Positions 41,980-54,760 of a DNA stretch of 64,000 nucleotides are shown piece after piece. The position numbers and the translations under genes were made by a program. The DNA comes from Syngnathus acus. Lineage: Eukaryota > Chordata > Actinopteri > Syngnathiformes > Syngnathidae. The notes under the pieces were generated by a model. The model did no database searches. It saw nothing but the letters and a program-made list of their open reading frames with translations, and had not been told where the DNA came from. Location of the stretch: NCBI RefSeq assembly GCF_901709675.1, contig NC_051095.1, positions 15,662,956 through 15,726,955 of the forward strand, written 5' to 3'. Every line of letters begins with the position of its first letter. The first letter of the stretch is position 1.

Positions 41980-42450
41980 ATAAATCTCACTCATACCTAA
42001 AGAAATTGCTTAAAAAATCGTACACCCCAGAAAACACTCACGTATCACATACCTTTGTCACATGCACCAAAAATCACTCGGACACATCCAAAGAAATTTA
42101 CTCTTACTCGCGATCAAAAATGTCTCATAAACATCAAAAGACCTCTCACATACACCAAAAAACATCTCATGGCAAAACACCCCAATCACAAAACTTAACC
42201 AATGCACCAATAGAGCAAAAACTGTTACTCACATGCAAAAATTTGACCACCAAAAGATATTTCAGATTAAAATACCTGTCACTCACATGCATGTAGAACC
42301 CCTCGTTTATAATTGCACAAAAAGTAAACATTTTCAACAAAAATATCACATATGCAAAAAAGACACACTCATACCCCCAAAAATTTCAAACACACCCAAA
42401 AAACATCCACACCCCAAAACCTCTAAAACGCATCCCAAAAACTCTCCTCC
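41980..42450. repeat. Degenerate 21-bp-period minisatellite, strongly G-poor on the + strand
   Basis: Units begin every 21 bp at 42123, 42144 and 42165 (TCTCATAAACA, TCTCACATACACC, TCTCATGGCAAAA), and again at 42366, 42387, 42408 and 42429 (CACTCATACCCCC, CAAACACACCC, CACACCCCAAAA, CGCATCCCAAAA). The rough consensus is C-rich then A-rich, with very few G on the + strand. Because 21 is a multiple of 3, frames stay open (KTSHIHQ-like heptads), but nothing suggests translation. Confidence 0.7.
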
Positions 42451-42879
42451 ACAATTCCACGTTTTTGTGTGAGAGATTTATTGATCCATGTGACAGGAAC
42501 TGTAAATGCTATTTTTGGTATGTAGACCATATCATGCACACGTATGGCCGCACCTGCCTGTCATCACCTGAGCCCTTAGACTGAGAATGAGGAAATCCTG
42601 CAGTCATGTTTGAGTGACACACACTCATCTTGATCTACCTGGGACAACCTTACAGGGTGTGGAGTGAAAGCAAGCCACTTTGTTTCCTCATGCCAGGGCA
42701 ATAAACAAACAGACACACACACGCATACCTTCACTTAAACAGGAGGGGGTGAGTCACAAGAACTCCACTGAGCTTCAATGTGCTGACATGGAGGCCAGAG
42801 AGAAGGTAGCAAAAAAAAAAAAAGAGGGCAACATAAACGCATTATGATAGCTCAGGTGTTGGATCTTTATGAGACACAC

Positions 42880-43010
42880 TCTGGCTTAATTGTAGCATAA
42901 ATGCATAATAATGTAACATAAAGCAGAATTTAATTAACATTCCAATAAGTGCTTTAATAAGGGAGGGATACAACAGGGAATTTTAATTTGCATGACAGGC
43001 ACAAACAGCA
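42880..43010. promoter_or_regulatory. Candidate conserved non-coding element (AT-rich, TAATTA)
   Basis: Non-repetitive stretch with CTTAATTG, AATGCATAATAATG, TTTAATTAACATTCC and TTTTAATTTGCATGAC, the last containing the octamer-like ATTTGCAT. Called by appearance only. Confidence 0.25.
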
Positions 43011-43393
43011 TGCACCACAAACCAGGCAAGAATGGATGTAATGATCAGGAACAGAATGTGGTTGATAATAGAACACAATGATTCACAGTGTTCCATAAAA
43101 ACGCAGCAGACAAATGGTCGTATTAACACATTGAAGTGAGTGCAAGCACAACAAATGGGCATTAAACAGGTGTAAGAATGAAATTGCTGTTATCACGCGG
43201 GATGAAAATGCACATCTACTGCAATAAACGTAGGAAGGATCTCTTTGAAAATGAACTTTGACTCCTTTCCTTTTTTACTCCATTCTTTTTGTGCTACCTT
43301 TTTAGTGTGTTTTTTGCACACAACTCAATATATTGATGTGCATTTGACAAAATAATACTGTAACTGTATTGATAAATACGTATACACAGCAAA

Positions 43394-43437
43394 ATGAATG
43401 AATGAATGAATACATAAATAAATACATAAATAAAGCC
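43394..43437. repeat. (AATG)n/(AAAT)n microsatellite
   Basis: Four AATG units pass into TACATAAATAAATACATAAA units. Confidence 0.85.
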
Positions 43438-45354
43438 ACTAGCGAAACATGCAGGAAGAAAAACACAATTTATGTGTCGCATGGAAAAGGTGGTTCTTAT
43501 CTCTGTGTCATTTTCACTTCTCTCATTTAGCTTGTTTTGAATCGTTAATTTAAAAATTAGACTAAAAAAATGGAGTAATAATTGGACAGGAACTACTGTG
43601 TCGTGAACTACTTTTCATTGGGGCCACATCAAGGCTATGGTTGCTCCTGATATTACCAAAATGCAATTGTTCAGTGTTTTTACAGCTGGATTTAAAAAAT
43701 TGCCGCACATAAACTGGCCCACAGGCCTTGAGATTGACACTGGTGCCTTATTGGTGAATGTGTGTGTTTATGTGTGTGTGCTGTATTAAAGAAGAGCCTT
43801 TGAATATGTTTTTATGTAAGAGTTTCAGGCTTTTTACCGTTCCATGTCATCGGGAAAGCCCTTTCCCACCCACATCCACCGCTTCAGTAGGTTAGGTCGT
43901 ACACAAACACACACACACATGCAGTTACACGCACGCACTGCAACTTCTGTGTTGAATAATGAAACATGACCTTCTTGATATGGCTTCATGAATATTGCAT
44001 TGCCGATCCAATTTTAATAGATTTTTCTTCGACGTAATCTTTGCAGTCTCCTGTTTGAAGCAGCCACGCAAACAAAAAAAAGAATCCTGAAAAGCTTTTC
44101 CACTTTTGGAGGATTTATGGGCTACCTATAAAATTATATGGCTAAGCATTTACTATGCTCTCAATTGCAACTCTGTAATTTAAAGATGGTTGAAGGGGTT
44201 GTTTCATGTAGGTTAACCTGCAGGATACTGCAGTGCTGTCACAATCTGCCGCGATTTCTTTACTGTCCAAACTCCATACGCCGTGTGTACTCTACTGAGT
44301 CATTCAGAAAAACACAGAGAACTGAGAGCGGGCAACTTTGTGAATAATGCATGCTTTACCCGCGATTCCACCTAGGTGTTGTTGTTTGCTTTGATATGAG
44401 GCCTGTTACAGCAGAAGGGAAGCCCTTTGTGCATGTGTGTGTACGTATGTTTGCTTTTGTAATGAGGCTGGTGGTTACTGGGGGGAAATGCCCGAGGGCT
44501 AACCTCCACCCACTCAGCATTTCTGGATGTGATTATACTGATTCAGTGTCTGCCTCCCTTTCTAGAGGGTGTGTGTTTGGGTGTTTTTAAGGGTAAATAG
44601 TCACCTCTGTTTCTCAGCCAGACAGGCTAACAAAGTATCAGTTTTAGTGATGGACATGTAAAAGCAAACGGTTGTAGACAGATAATACGACAGTGAGGCA
44701 TACGTTCTTTATCCTCTGCAAAGAATGACTAATACTAAGACTACTAATACTTCAGCTTGTTGATTGTTTCCATGTGTATCTGTATGTCTATCTTATAGTG
44801 CCCACAGGTGGCCAAGGAGTAGTACGATGACCATGGAATGGAACAAAGAATGTGCTAAAAACTGTTTAATTCTCACATTTCACTGAAAAATGCAATTACT
44901 TTGTTTCCAGAAGGTACAGTATTATAGAGCGCTATGTTTCCTAGAATGCAGAATTGCAGCGGTCACCAACATTGTGCCCGTAGTCACAGGTAGCCCCAAA
45001 AGACCACATGAGAAGCTCAGAAAGCTGTTCTCAAAGTAGGTCAACGGGAATATTGCAATTTTGTAGGAATGTTGTATGCGGGATTAATTTAAAATTTAAA
45101 CTCTGGCAGGGATTAAAAGAAATAAATCATTCCATATTGATATTTTATGTTTCCAAAGTTAACGCAATCAGTTTCTCTACAGAAATGAATAGCATTAATT
45201 ATCAAGCATGACATAATATTAACATGATTAGAAATAATTTGAGCAAATGAGTAATTTCAGAAGTTTGAATTAACCTGGTGCCCTTTTGGACAGTAACAAA
45301 GAAGTAGATCTCTGTTTCAAAAGGATTAGCCACATCTGCAGCACTGTATTGAGG

Positions 45355-45383
45355 ACAATAATAATAATAATAATAATAATAAT
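45355..45383. repeat. (AAT)n microsatellite
   Basis: About nine AAT units, uninterrupted. Confidence 0.9.
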
Positions 45384-46131
45384 TCAGGATCGTGTTGAAA
45401 CATTTTTTGTACAATAACTTCAAACTGAACACCCAAATGAATATTCTCACTCCATGTGATCAAAATTAATTATTCAGCCAAACCCATGCTGTTATTATGG
45501 GGTAAACGTCACTCTGATAAATAATCTTCTTTAAGATGCAAAGAGTTACTCTGGCAAGCTTGCTTTGCCATGTAAAAAAGGCATAAAAAGGCTCGGCTCC
45601 CTCTTCACCACGATGGAGTGATACAGAGTCGGCTTTTTTTAAAGTAAGAACTGAATCGCTAAAAAGATGCGCTGTTACTCATTTGTGGTTGGCCTGGTGC
45701 GCTGCAGGAACAAACACAAGTCCACCGTCATCTGGCCTGCATCACACATGAGACTTGAATTAACAGTTCCACCCACGTCTAATAAATGCTAGTTGAAGAT
45801 CCATGACACCCCCATGCCATGTCACATCAGTTCACGCCTTTTGATTTCATTTCCGTCGTTATTGAAAAATCTGTCGTTTGTGTGTGTGCATGTGTGTATG
45901 CGTGCGTTTGAATCTGGGGTAGATGAGGTAATAGGGAGAGCCTGCAAGTCGCATAGCGGTGGGTGGAAAGGTGCAGCATGATTCTGGATGCAGAGTGGGT
46001 GGCATCAGGGCTCCCCTGGCTACTGTTGATCTGTGGGCGGCTAGCAGCAGCCAGGCTCTCCTCGCTCTTCCAATGTCACCAGGCTGAGGGGGCGAGGGAC
46101 TACCTCATCTCTCTCTCGCTCTTTCTTTTTC

Positions 46132-46208
46132 TCCCTCCCTCCCTCCCTCCCTCCCTCCCTCCCTCCCTCCCTCCCTCCCTCCCTCCCTCCCTCCCTCCCT
46201 CCCTCCTT
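46132..46208. repeat. (CCCT)n microsatellite / polypyrimidine tract
   Basis: About 18 CCCT units inside a longer CT-rich segment (46108-46215). Open frames reading LPPSLPPS on the + strand and GGREGGRE on the - strand are artefacts. Confidence 0.95.
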
Positions 46209-49200
46209 CCTAGCCGCAGCCCCTTCCTGTGCTTGTCGTCTATTTTTTCTTTTTCTGTCTACCGCATCTCCATCTTTCACACTACTCTCTACATCAAGTT
46301 TTTGTTTCCTTTTGGGTTTTCCTCAGCTGGACGGACCCCCCACACTCGGGTCTCTGCGAGATCCACGCTGGTACAGGAAAGACCTTTTCGCGGAACATAA
46401 AAACCTCACCACCCACCCGCTTGACTTGCCTGCTCCAAGACATCTTTCTTCTATATTTACTTGTTCTGCTTTTGTATCGACCTTAGCACCACCTCACAAT
46501 GAAACATGTCACTTTGACCTTTTCTCTCTCCGAGCGTTCTTTTTCTTTTTCCTCTCTGCATCATTGCTGTATGCCGCCGAGTTTGGTTCTGCTCACTTTA
46601 TTACTGCTTCCTTTTGTGCTCACATTTGTGTGTGCGTGGTCAGCTGTTGACGTTACACAATTGATGTCAGTTGGAAAGTCTCAAAGCAATAAGGCAGTAA
46701 TCTCTTAAAGGCCCAGAGGCTGAAAAGTCCACAACACTCTCATAGTGTTCCATCCTCTCTCCTTTCTCACTGTTGAGAAAGGGAGACCACGCAAAGGCCC
46801 TCTAAATGGATCTTCAGGTGCAGCGGCGCGCCCGATGGATTCTGCGCGGTAATGCATACATGTGTTCAAGAAAAACTGCATGAACACACACTTGCATGCC
46901 TCAGAATGTTTGTCTTTATGAAGCTGAGAATTATCTCACCATAGGTAATCATAACTTATAATACCAGGGACTCGTACAAACGCGCCCTGGGCCCTTTTCT
47001 CTTATAAGGTCTATACAATGATCTAATATAAAGCCTGCATGCCAGCACTTGATGGTCTTGTAACCGTTGGGAGTCTTCAGTGACCCGATGCTCTTTTTAC
47101 TCTCTTAACTGGGTCCCTTTTTTTATTTCATTTTTTTTGCAGTAGACAGGCGCTCATCCTCATGCGTTTCCTCTGAAGGGTCACTTAAGAACGCCCTTGT
47201 CTTCATTGCAGCATGCGCAGAAATAGAAGCACGCTGCGTCTTTCAATACGAAATGTGCGCGTTGGGGCAAAATGAAATCAGTGCGGGCAGACATTGAAGA
47301 GTGGGAGCTGGCCCCACGCTAGCAATTTTATTATAATATGTCTAGGATATATAGCACACAGCGGATCCATAGCGTGGCTGGTCAACAGCAGAGTCATTTA
47401 ATTCGGGCCTGTCGGAGCTTGATGTGCTGATGCGCAGATGATGCGTCTAGCTCAAAGTTTACAAAGAGCTTCTGCTGATCACAGTTCTACCAAAGTTTGA
47501 AAACCAGAACTGCGTCGGTTAATAAGAGGCCTCCGACTGAATGCTTCGACTTGCTTTGGAGCCGTCGCTATAGCAACCACTGGAGGCAGTTGCTGCGGTA
47601 ATCACTTACTGCTCCTGCCCCTGGCATAGTTAAGTGTTTGAAGTTGTCTCTGAGGTGCTTCGCTGAAGGGGTTAACTCAAGGCTCCACTGATAGGTGCGT
47701 TCGCCAGCATGTCTCTTTGAAGTTGCCCTACTGAATGGTTTATGTGGAGGTGTTTGGCGTGAACAAGCATCGGGCGGATGTCTGACGTTGACGCTAAAGC
47801 CAAAAGAATAGGTCAATGTGTGTGGTGATTTGTAGATGTGGCGCACAAACGAGATGCCCACCACTCAGCGCGATGCCATGCCCGTGGTTACGAGCGTGTC
47901 AGCAGTCATTAGCCACAGAGACACAACGGGCGCTGACACCAGTCAGAATGGCAGATGTCCACACGACTGGGCAGGGTGGCACATGAGGGAGGGCACGGGG
48001 CAAGCCAGGGCTGTCACCTCAGGACATGGCAGGAATTAGATAGAGGATTTTCTATCGCGCACTTTCCGCCTCTCCTAAACTTAAAGCCACATTAGCAACT
48101 GACAGAGTTGTGCTTCATCTGGGACCACACCATGGTGTCTTGTGCTTTTTTTGTGAGACACTTTTTCATAAGATGACACATTGATACATGTAGCTTGCAC
48201 GTAGACCGTCAGTGGCGTGTACCTGTTGATGGGTGTACCGTATCATTGTGAAAAAAAAAATCACAACAAACCACACGCAGAATTTTCATTGGTTCGCATA
48301 ATCTAGTGACCAAAACAGTCGTAATGAACAGAGCAAACAAGCTTTGGTGATAACTTTAAAAATGTTAGGATGATCTATTAGACATTTTGACCTAATTTGT
48401 CTTCTTCAGAGTAAAAACATTGACGCTATTAAATGACATGGTAAACACTAACATACAAAATTGCCACGCCATACATAGAGGGGGATGCCAAACAGAATTT
48501 GATTTAAACAAGCTAAGTAATAATGTGATATGCATGCCTGATATTGTGGATCATGAATTACATTTTTTGAAATGTGACTGGTGTAGATTTTAAGTTTAGA
48601 AGTTCAGTCTTTTCTGTATGCTCGGTCAAAGTTTGAACCTAATATGGTCCGAAGAGGCTATCTCATGTCACAGAGGACACTGAATAAATGTTGGCTTTTG
48701 GGAGTTCAGAAATATACAAACTTTTCCAAACAGATGATAACCTGGGTGTTTTTCCATTCAATTTCTATTGTTCATTTGGCTTTCTCCACAGTCGTATCGG
48801 TGCTCTATTCAGTGATTCAGCTGTGTGCATGACAGGTCAGACAAACTGATTGCTTCAGTTTGTATTACCTGTGCCGAGCTCAGGTCTGTACATAATGCCT
48901 GTCAGATTGGGTTTGGTTATGATGCTCTTCAATTGAACTCAGGCAGCCACTTTTTTTTAACTGGTTGGCATTGGCAATCATTGCAAAAGAAATTTGCCTT
49001 TGACATCGAGAAATGCCTTCAATTTTGATTGAGATTAATCAGTAGAGTTTAAGTCCAAGCCAAACATAAATATATCATATTACTTTGTGAGACCTTCATT
49101 TTGTGACAATGTACCTGTTCAGACCCGCGAGAACATTGCAACTTCATAGTCACGTTTTCATAATCAATTTGCCTATACAGTAGGTCTCTGAGTTTTGGAG

Positions 49201-49744
49201 CCAGCCTCCATATAGTACACGTCAGTAGCGACTTTGCATGTAATTAGACAGAAAACCATGCAAGAAGTCAACCCTGGGAGTTTCCCTTATGTAAGCTTGG
49301 AGCTCTCATGCTGGCAGGCCTTCTGTCCCTACGTTTCGACAGTGCTGATCTCCACTTCTTCCATTTTTGTGTTCTCCCTGAGATTACCTCATTTTCTATG
49401 GCAAGGCATCAGAAAAGAATGAGGAATCCACAAGTGCAGATCATCTTGGAGTTGGTTCCTTTTACTGTAAATGCACTGTGTGTGCTGTTGTCCTGCAAGG
49501 AGTCCAGTGAGTCCTTTCGCCATGTAGACTGCGCACCTCTCTTTGGGCTGAATTTAAATAGAATGAGCTTGGAGATACTTGGATAGGTCGGGAATCGGCC
49601 GCGTTCCCTCCCACAATGATGCGCAATGCTGCAAACGCTCTCTTCTATCTGCGTAGGTCTTGCAAAACACCCCTCAAAAGAAAACTCCACTCACGCCTAC
49701 AAACAGACTACGCCGGGCACGAAAAAATGGGCCTGCAACCTCAC

Positions 49745-49870
49745 AAATGTGAATCTGAATGCCTTTTATTGTTATTATACATAGTATAACGAGATTAGAG
49801 CTGCCCAACAGTGCAAAATAAAACTATAAAGTATATAGAAAAGATAAAGTATACAAAAAATATGATAGAT
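49745..49870 (-). repeat. LINE 3' tail fragment
   Basis: GAATCTGAATGCCTTTTATTG, then TATAACGAGATTAGAGC and CAGTGCAAAATAAA, match the reverse complement of a frequent fish LINE 3' end. No coding part remains. Confidence 0.5.
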
Positions 49871-51311
49871 GTTAAACTATATATATAAGCAGATCCTCGT
49901 GAGGTTCACTTGTACTTTTTGTTCTCCCTCTCCAGCATGGGAGATGTATATGCATGCTGTGGCATGACATGGGATAATGAGAGTTTAACCACATGGTTCA
50001 TAAATAAAGAATCTGTTTCACATCAAACGTATATAGCAAATTTCTGTTGAAATGACACTCTCTTGAAAGTGGAACTGTGAAGACGCATTATCGCACAGGA
50101 CGTTTCCCATTCCATATTGTTTTTGCTTCTTCAATTGTAAATCTATAAACTGAAAACCACCCACTCCCCCTCTGCATTCACTTCATGGAAAGTGATTGGC
50201 TCATAAATTATGCCTAATCTGCTAATACAGAATGAGTCCATCGTCTTGCCAAGTATTAAGACAAGCCTTCCCGTGCACCCCCAGCCTTTGTTTTCCTCTG
50301 TGATGTAAATAGCAACACACGGGCCATGTTTGTCTTTACGATGGCATACGGCTAATCCCGAGCGAAGCTTGGAGGGATCTCTTCAGATACTCTTGTCAGC
50401 GGTGATTTGTCACCGACAGGCCTTTCATTTCCTCTGTAAGATGACACCGTGTCGGCACGATGGCGCGATAGAGGCCTCGTCGCATCAGGGAATCCGGGGC
50501 TCTGCACCTTGAAATAAAAAACAAGCTAACCAACAAGAAGTTTGTTGGGTGTTTTTGAGGATGCCGGAAAAGAAAACACAGCTTTAGCACTGTTCTGCAC
50601 CACTTTATCTGTGCAATTGTTTGAAATAAGGGGACAAGTATTGAAGGTAATTAAAGAGTCCAATCATGTCTTATAAATTTGGAGCAGGAAAAAAAGGCAA
50701 CAACAATTAAAAAACCTCAATAGGAACACCCGGCTTAAAGTGAGCAATCATGTCCAAGATGTTGGGCTTAAATGAGGATGTTGTTTTCTCTTTTCTGTTC
50801 TGTCAATCTCCGGCAGAAAGCGATTTCCTCCTGAAGAGTGGCGGCCAGGGCTAAAAGCATGTTTTAATAAGCACGCTGACACATCCATCTTTGTTTTTGA
50901 GAGATAAGTCACAAGCAGCGCACGGCAAAGCATTGGGGGGGGGGCTCGCTGGAAGGATGCCCATTGTGGCGTATCAGTCGAATGTGCTTATGTGCACAAA
51001 GCGCACACAAACACAGATGTGAGCATACATTGAAGCCAACGTGCACGCGCTCGCACAGAAGAGCTGTCACCCCAACTTAAATCCTATTTATCACCAAACC
51101 AACGGAATTTTTTTTCTTTTGCTTGGAGCCGAAGGTGGTTGGCATGTTCACTTTATGCCTCCTCGGAGATTAGTGAATTCAGCCCTGCTCTGTTCTCACT
51201 CAGTCTCCTTTTAAGTCTTCCTTCACACTCCCTCCCGCTTTTTTCTCTCTCAATCGCCCACTACACTAAATGTGTTTCTATTTGTTTATTTTCCTAATGC
51301 ATTGGTTAGAA

Positions 51312-51325
51312 GGGGGGGGGGGGGG
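51312..51325. repeat. Poly-G run (14 G)
   Basis: Uninterrupted G14 on the + strand. A purine-rich GA tract (51416-51480) follows about 90 bp later. Confidence 0.9.
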
Positions 51326-52129
51326 TACCTGCGACTTGTAGCTGGTCGAGGCTGGCAGCTGTGCGTGTGAGATTGCGTGACAGAAATGTCCTCATTAGGT
51401 CTGCAGTGAGGAGCAGAAAGGAGAAGGGAGGAGAGCAAAAGGGAGGGAAAAGGAGAGGAGGAGGAGAGCGGGAGAAAAGTTTGCAAGGTTTTGACACGCT
51501 GCGTCTTTTATCTATTCAGGGTTTGGTTTCAAGTATATGTGCGCGCTAACAGATAGTCATGCGCATGCACACGCACGCACACACACGGACACACAAAATG
51601 AGTCACAAAGTGCAGTGGAGTAACTATGTCATTATGATACACTATTAATTAAAGAGAAATAATAGAAGCCAGATGAACTTGTGTTCAGCCTAATTATCAT
51701 GTCTTTGATAGCAAATTGTGCAGAAAAAGACAGTGAGAAAGCGAGAGCGCTAATGCACACACAGTATATCCGATAGAGAGGTTCAGATTAGGATTTGGGA
51801 CTTTAGGAGTGAAACTTACACTCCACCCCAGTATGGCACCCATAACCCTTCTTTGAAATCAAAGTGGGATTTCTTAATTGGAGAATAAAAGGAGACACAC
51901 TAATGGAGGAGAGAGATGGACTGTGAGGAGGGGGAGAACAAAAGGGTTGGTGTAACTGCAGAGGTGAAATGGTGCGGTGGTGGTGGGGGGATAGTTGCTC
52001 TGGGGAACAACGGCAACAACAAATAAACAACAATCGCCTTGTTTTATCTTGTTTGCCTTCTTTCCACACATCTCATTGTCGGCGTGTACGCAGTGATCTC
52101 TGAACTGCACGCTTCCACGCCAACTCCCC

Positions 52130-52400
52130 TGTTGCCTTGTTTACATGTTACTGGCACTGCTGTGTCGGCAGGGCATTGATCATTATCATCATTATGTGTC
52201 TATGATACCGCACTGTTGAGGCACAAATCAACATTGCTTCCGAGCCTTCCGAGGGGTTTAATGATCAACACTAACTTTGCAACCTTTGCTTTTGTCGCCG
52301 GATCTCTCCAGTCATTGTCACCGAATTGCTGAAGAACAAAAAGACACCTGTTTGCTGTCATTAGAATGGCTGTATGACGCAGGGCCACTCTGAAAATGAG
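52130..52400. promoter_or_regulatory. Candidate non-coding regulatory block
   Basis: Balanced-composition, repeat-free sequence with CATTGATCATTATCATCATTATG and a second GATCA core (TTTAATGATCAACACTAAC). There is no coding frame. Called by appearance only; conservation is unknown. Confidence 0.2.
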
Positions 52401-54269
52401 GAATTCCTTGCATTACTAAAACGTAAAACTATTAAGACTCGTAAAAAATATTTTAGAATTCTAGAAGATGACTGCAAAGAACATTTTTAAAGTTGATCTA
52501 AACTGAGCTTGTTGGTGGTTGCGGGGAGGAAAATTACACGCATGCACGGACGCACGCAAGCAAAAAGCACGACACTAGCACCTGAGTACAAAACAGCTAC
52601 AGATATATAAATAGGTATAATAGATTCAACACGCTATGACGATGCGAAACTGACGTCCTTTATCTTTGATGGGATAGTCACCCTTGCAAACATGGCCGCC
52701 ACACTGACGCATGTTTTATTTTTATCGAGTTTATTGCCAGACTTTCAATGGCGAGAGCAGCACAACCTGGCGACATGTGACATCTGTCATTTACCGGCAC
52801 TGTGGCAAAATGCGGCCCAATTGCGCGGCAAATTGTGGCCATTCGAAGGGACATTCCGAGTGGACTGTGTGTGTTGAATCGGCAGATGAATTTTGAAATG
52901 TTTAGATTACAGCTTTACTCTCCTAACGTGACGTCTTTATTTGAGTGATTTTGTGATTTTCTTATTTAAATGAGGTCCTAATTCATCTCTGTCCCAGTGA
53001 AACCAACTACTCTCGGCACATATTGTATAGGGAGGTTGGGCGCAGCGGGCAGAGCGATGGCCAAGCGCGGCAGGAGTTACGACAGGGTGATCAGCGTCCG
53101 CTTTTGTGCAAGCGTTCGGTAATAAATGCCGTGTGAGTAAGTCAAAGACGGAGGAGGGGGATAGATGGAGATGCGGAAGGAGGAAAAGTCAAAGAGAGAC
53201 GGGAGTGAGGAAGAGGGAAGGAAGGAGAAAGTGGTGGCACAGCTGAGGTTGACACTAATGAGGAGCCTTTGTGATGGGACCTGACAGAGGAGAAGAAAGC
53301 AGAATCCCCCGACACCGATACTCCACAACACTCCTCCGCTTAATTGGGAGAGCCGGAGCCCACAACCGGGGTGTGTGCGTACGTGCGCGCGTGTGCGTCA
53401 AAAAAGTGAGAAGGCCTATATCTGTTTTAGGAGCAATAAGTGAATGTAAGACAAACTAGATGTGCATGTGCTCCTGTAATTAAACCTGCAGCACTTTAAC
53501 TTGGCGTATGACTGCAAGTTATTGTGCTTATGTAGAGATTCACAGCTCGCTCCGTGTTCTTGGCGGATTTTCACACTTTTTGGTCCAGGATTTCACGCGT
53601 TTAGTTGATGTTGGCAAGACGCGCCGCTTAGAGCATTACGTAGACGCCGATGGCTTTGAGGTTCACACGTCGGATATTTGCCATCTTCTCACATTCTTTT
53701 CAGCTGACAGGATTCCTGCGTAATAAGCCCAGCATTCTGTCTCGCAGCGAGCGTACATGCAGATGAGACCCGCACACTGTAGCAGAAGACACACGACACG
53801 CCCGCGTGCAGCGGAAAGATTGTTGCGAATGCAAGTCAGCACACGCAAAAACATACAAGTGGAGACACTTGCTCACTCCCTGCGGTGCACTTTCCATCTT
53901 TGACTCTGAATCAATCATTTTTAATTTATCAGAGGGGATTTGTGTCATGAAAGCTGATGCCAACTCCAATAAGGGTTGGGGTGGCGAGGGGGGACAACAC
54001 AACAGCAGTGAAAAAGCTTGAGCAAATCCCTGCTCTGATGCGATTAGAAGCACAACCAAATCAGGGCCGACTTGAATAGACACAGAACACAAAATCATAT
54101 TAAGGAAAATTCGATGTGCATGGCATTACATTGCTCTCAATCCCCCCCACCCCTCCCCTTGCTTCTTTTTCTCGTCTTTGCTCCCTTTTCCTCTCTTTGA
54201 CTCTCTCACTCTATTTCTTCCTGCTCCGCTTTCTATCTGCCAGCATCACAATCTTTCAATTTTTCAGTG

Positions 54270-54760
54270 CTAGTGACCTGAAAAATCTGTTGCCAGTGAC
54301 TTACACGGTCGCTTCCTCTTGTCTGAGCTCAAGCGGCGCCCAATGTGATTCTGCTTTCTCTTCGGAGACGAGCTCCTCGGGTCACGGGTATCACCTGGAT
54401 TTAACTGCAGCCCATCAATAGCTGGATGCGATACAGGTTTTCATTAAGTACCTCAAAATTGTTGACAGGCGACGCTCAAACACCAGAAATTTGCGCGATA
54501 ATGTCAGGCGCTAATGATAAAATAGCTGTGCCGCAAGCTCGGCATCTCGTGCAAAATTGCTCTGTGATCGGTAAAAGAGAAAGGTGAGTCAGGGTGAGAA
54601 AGAGGGCCAAAAACCCGTCCAGCGAGTGCGAGCGGGAAGAAGCTGAAGAGATAGATAAAGTAGGGTTGTTATGTCAGAAGCAGTCGAGTCGCTCTCATCT
54701 TGCCATTATCTCAAGCACCCTTACATTACCATAATAATGGCTTTTAACCAAATGTAGCAC
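54270..54760. promoter_or_regulatory. Candidate non-coding regulatory block
   Basis: Repeat-free block with GGCGCTAATGATAAAATAGC, TCAGGGTGAG and TTACCATAATAATGGCTTTT. It resembles vertebrate conserved non-coding elements in texture. No exon was recognised. Confidence 0.25.

Noticed and set aside
42006-42472. 96- and 79-codon frames with KTSHIHQ-like heptads
   Set aside because: A result of the 21-bp repeat period and low G content; no start context, domain or conservation evidence.
45963-46400. 145-codon frame with LPPSLPPS repeats, and GGREGGRE on the other strand
   Set aside because: Produced by the CCCT microsatellite.
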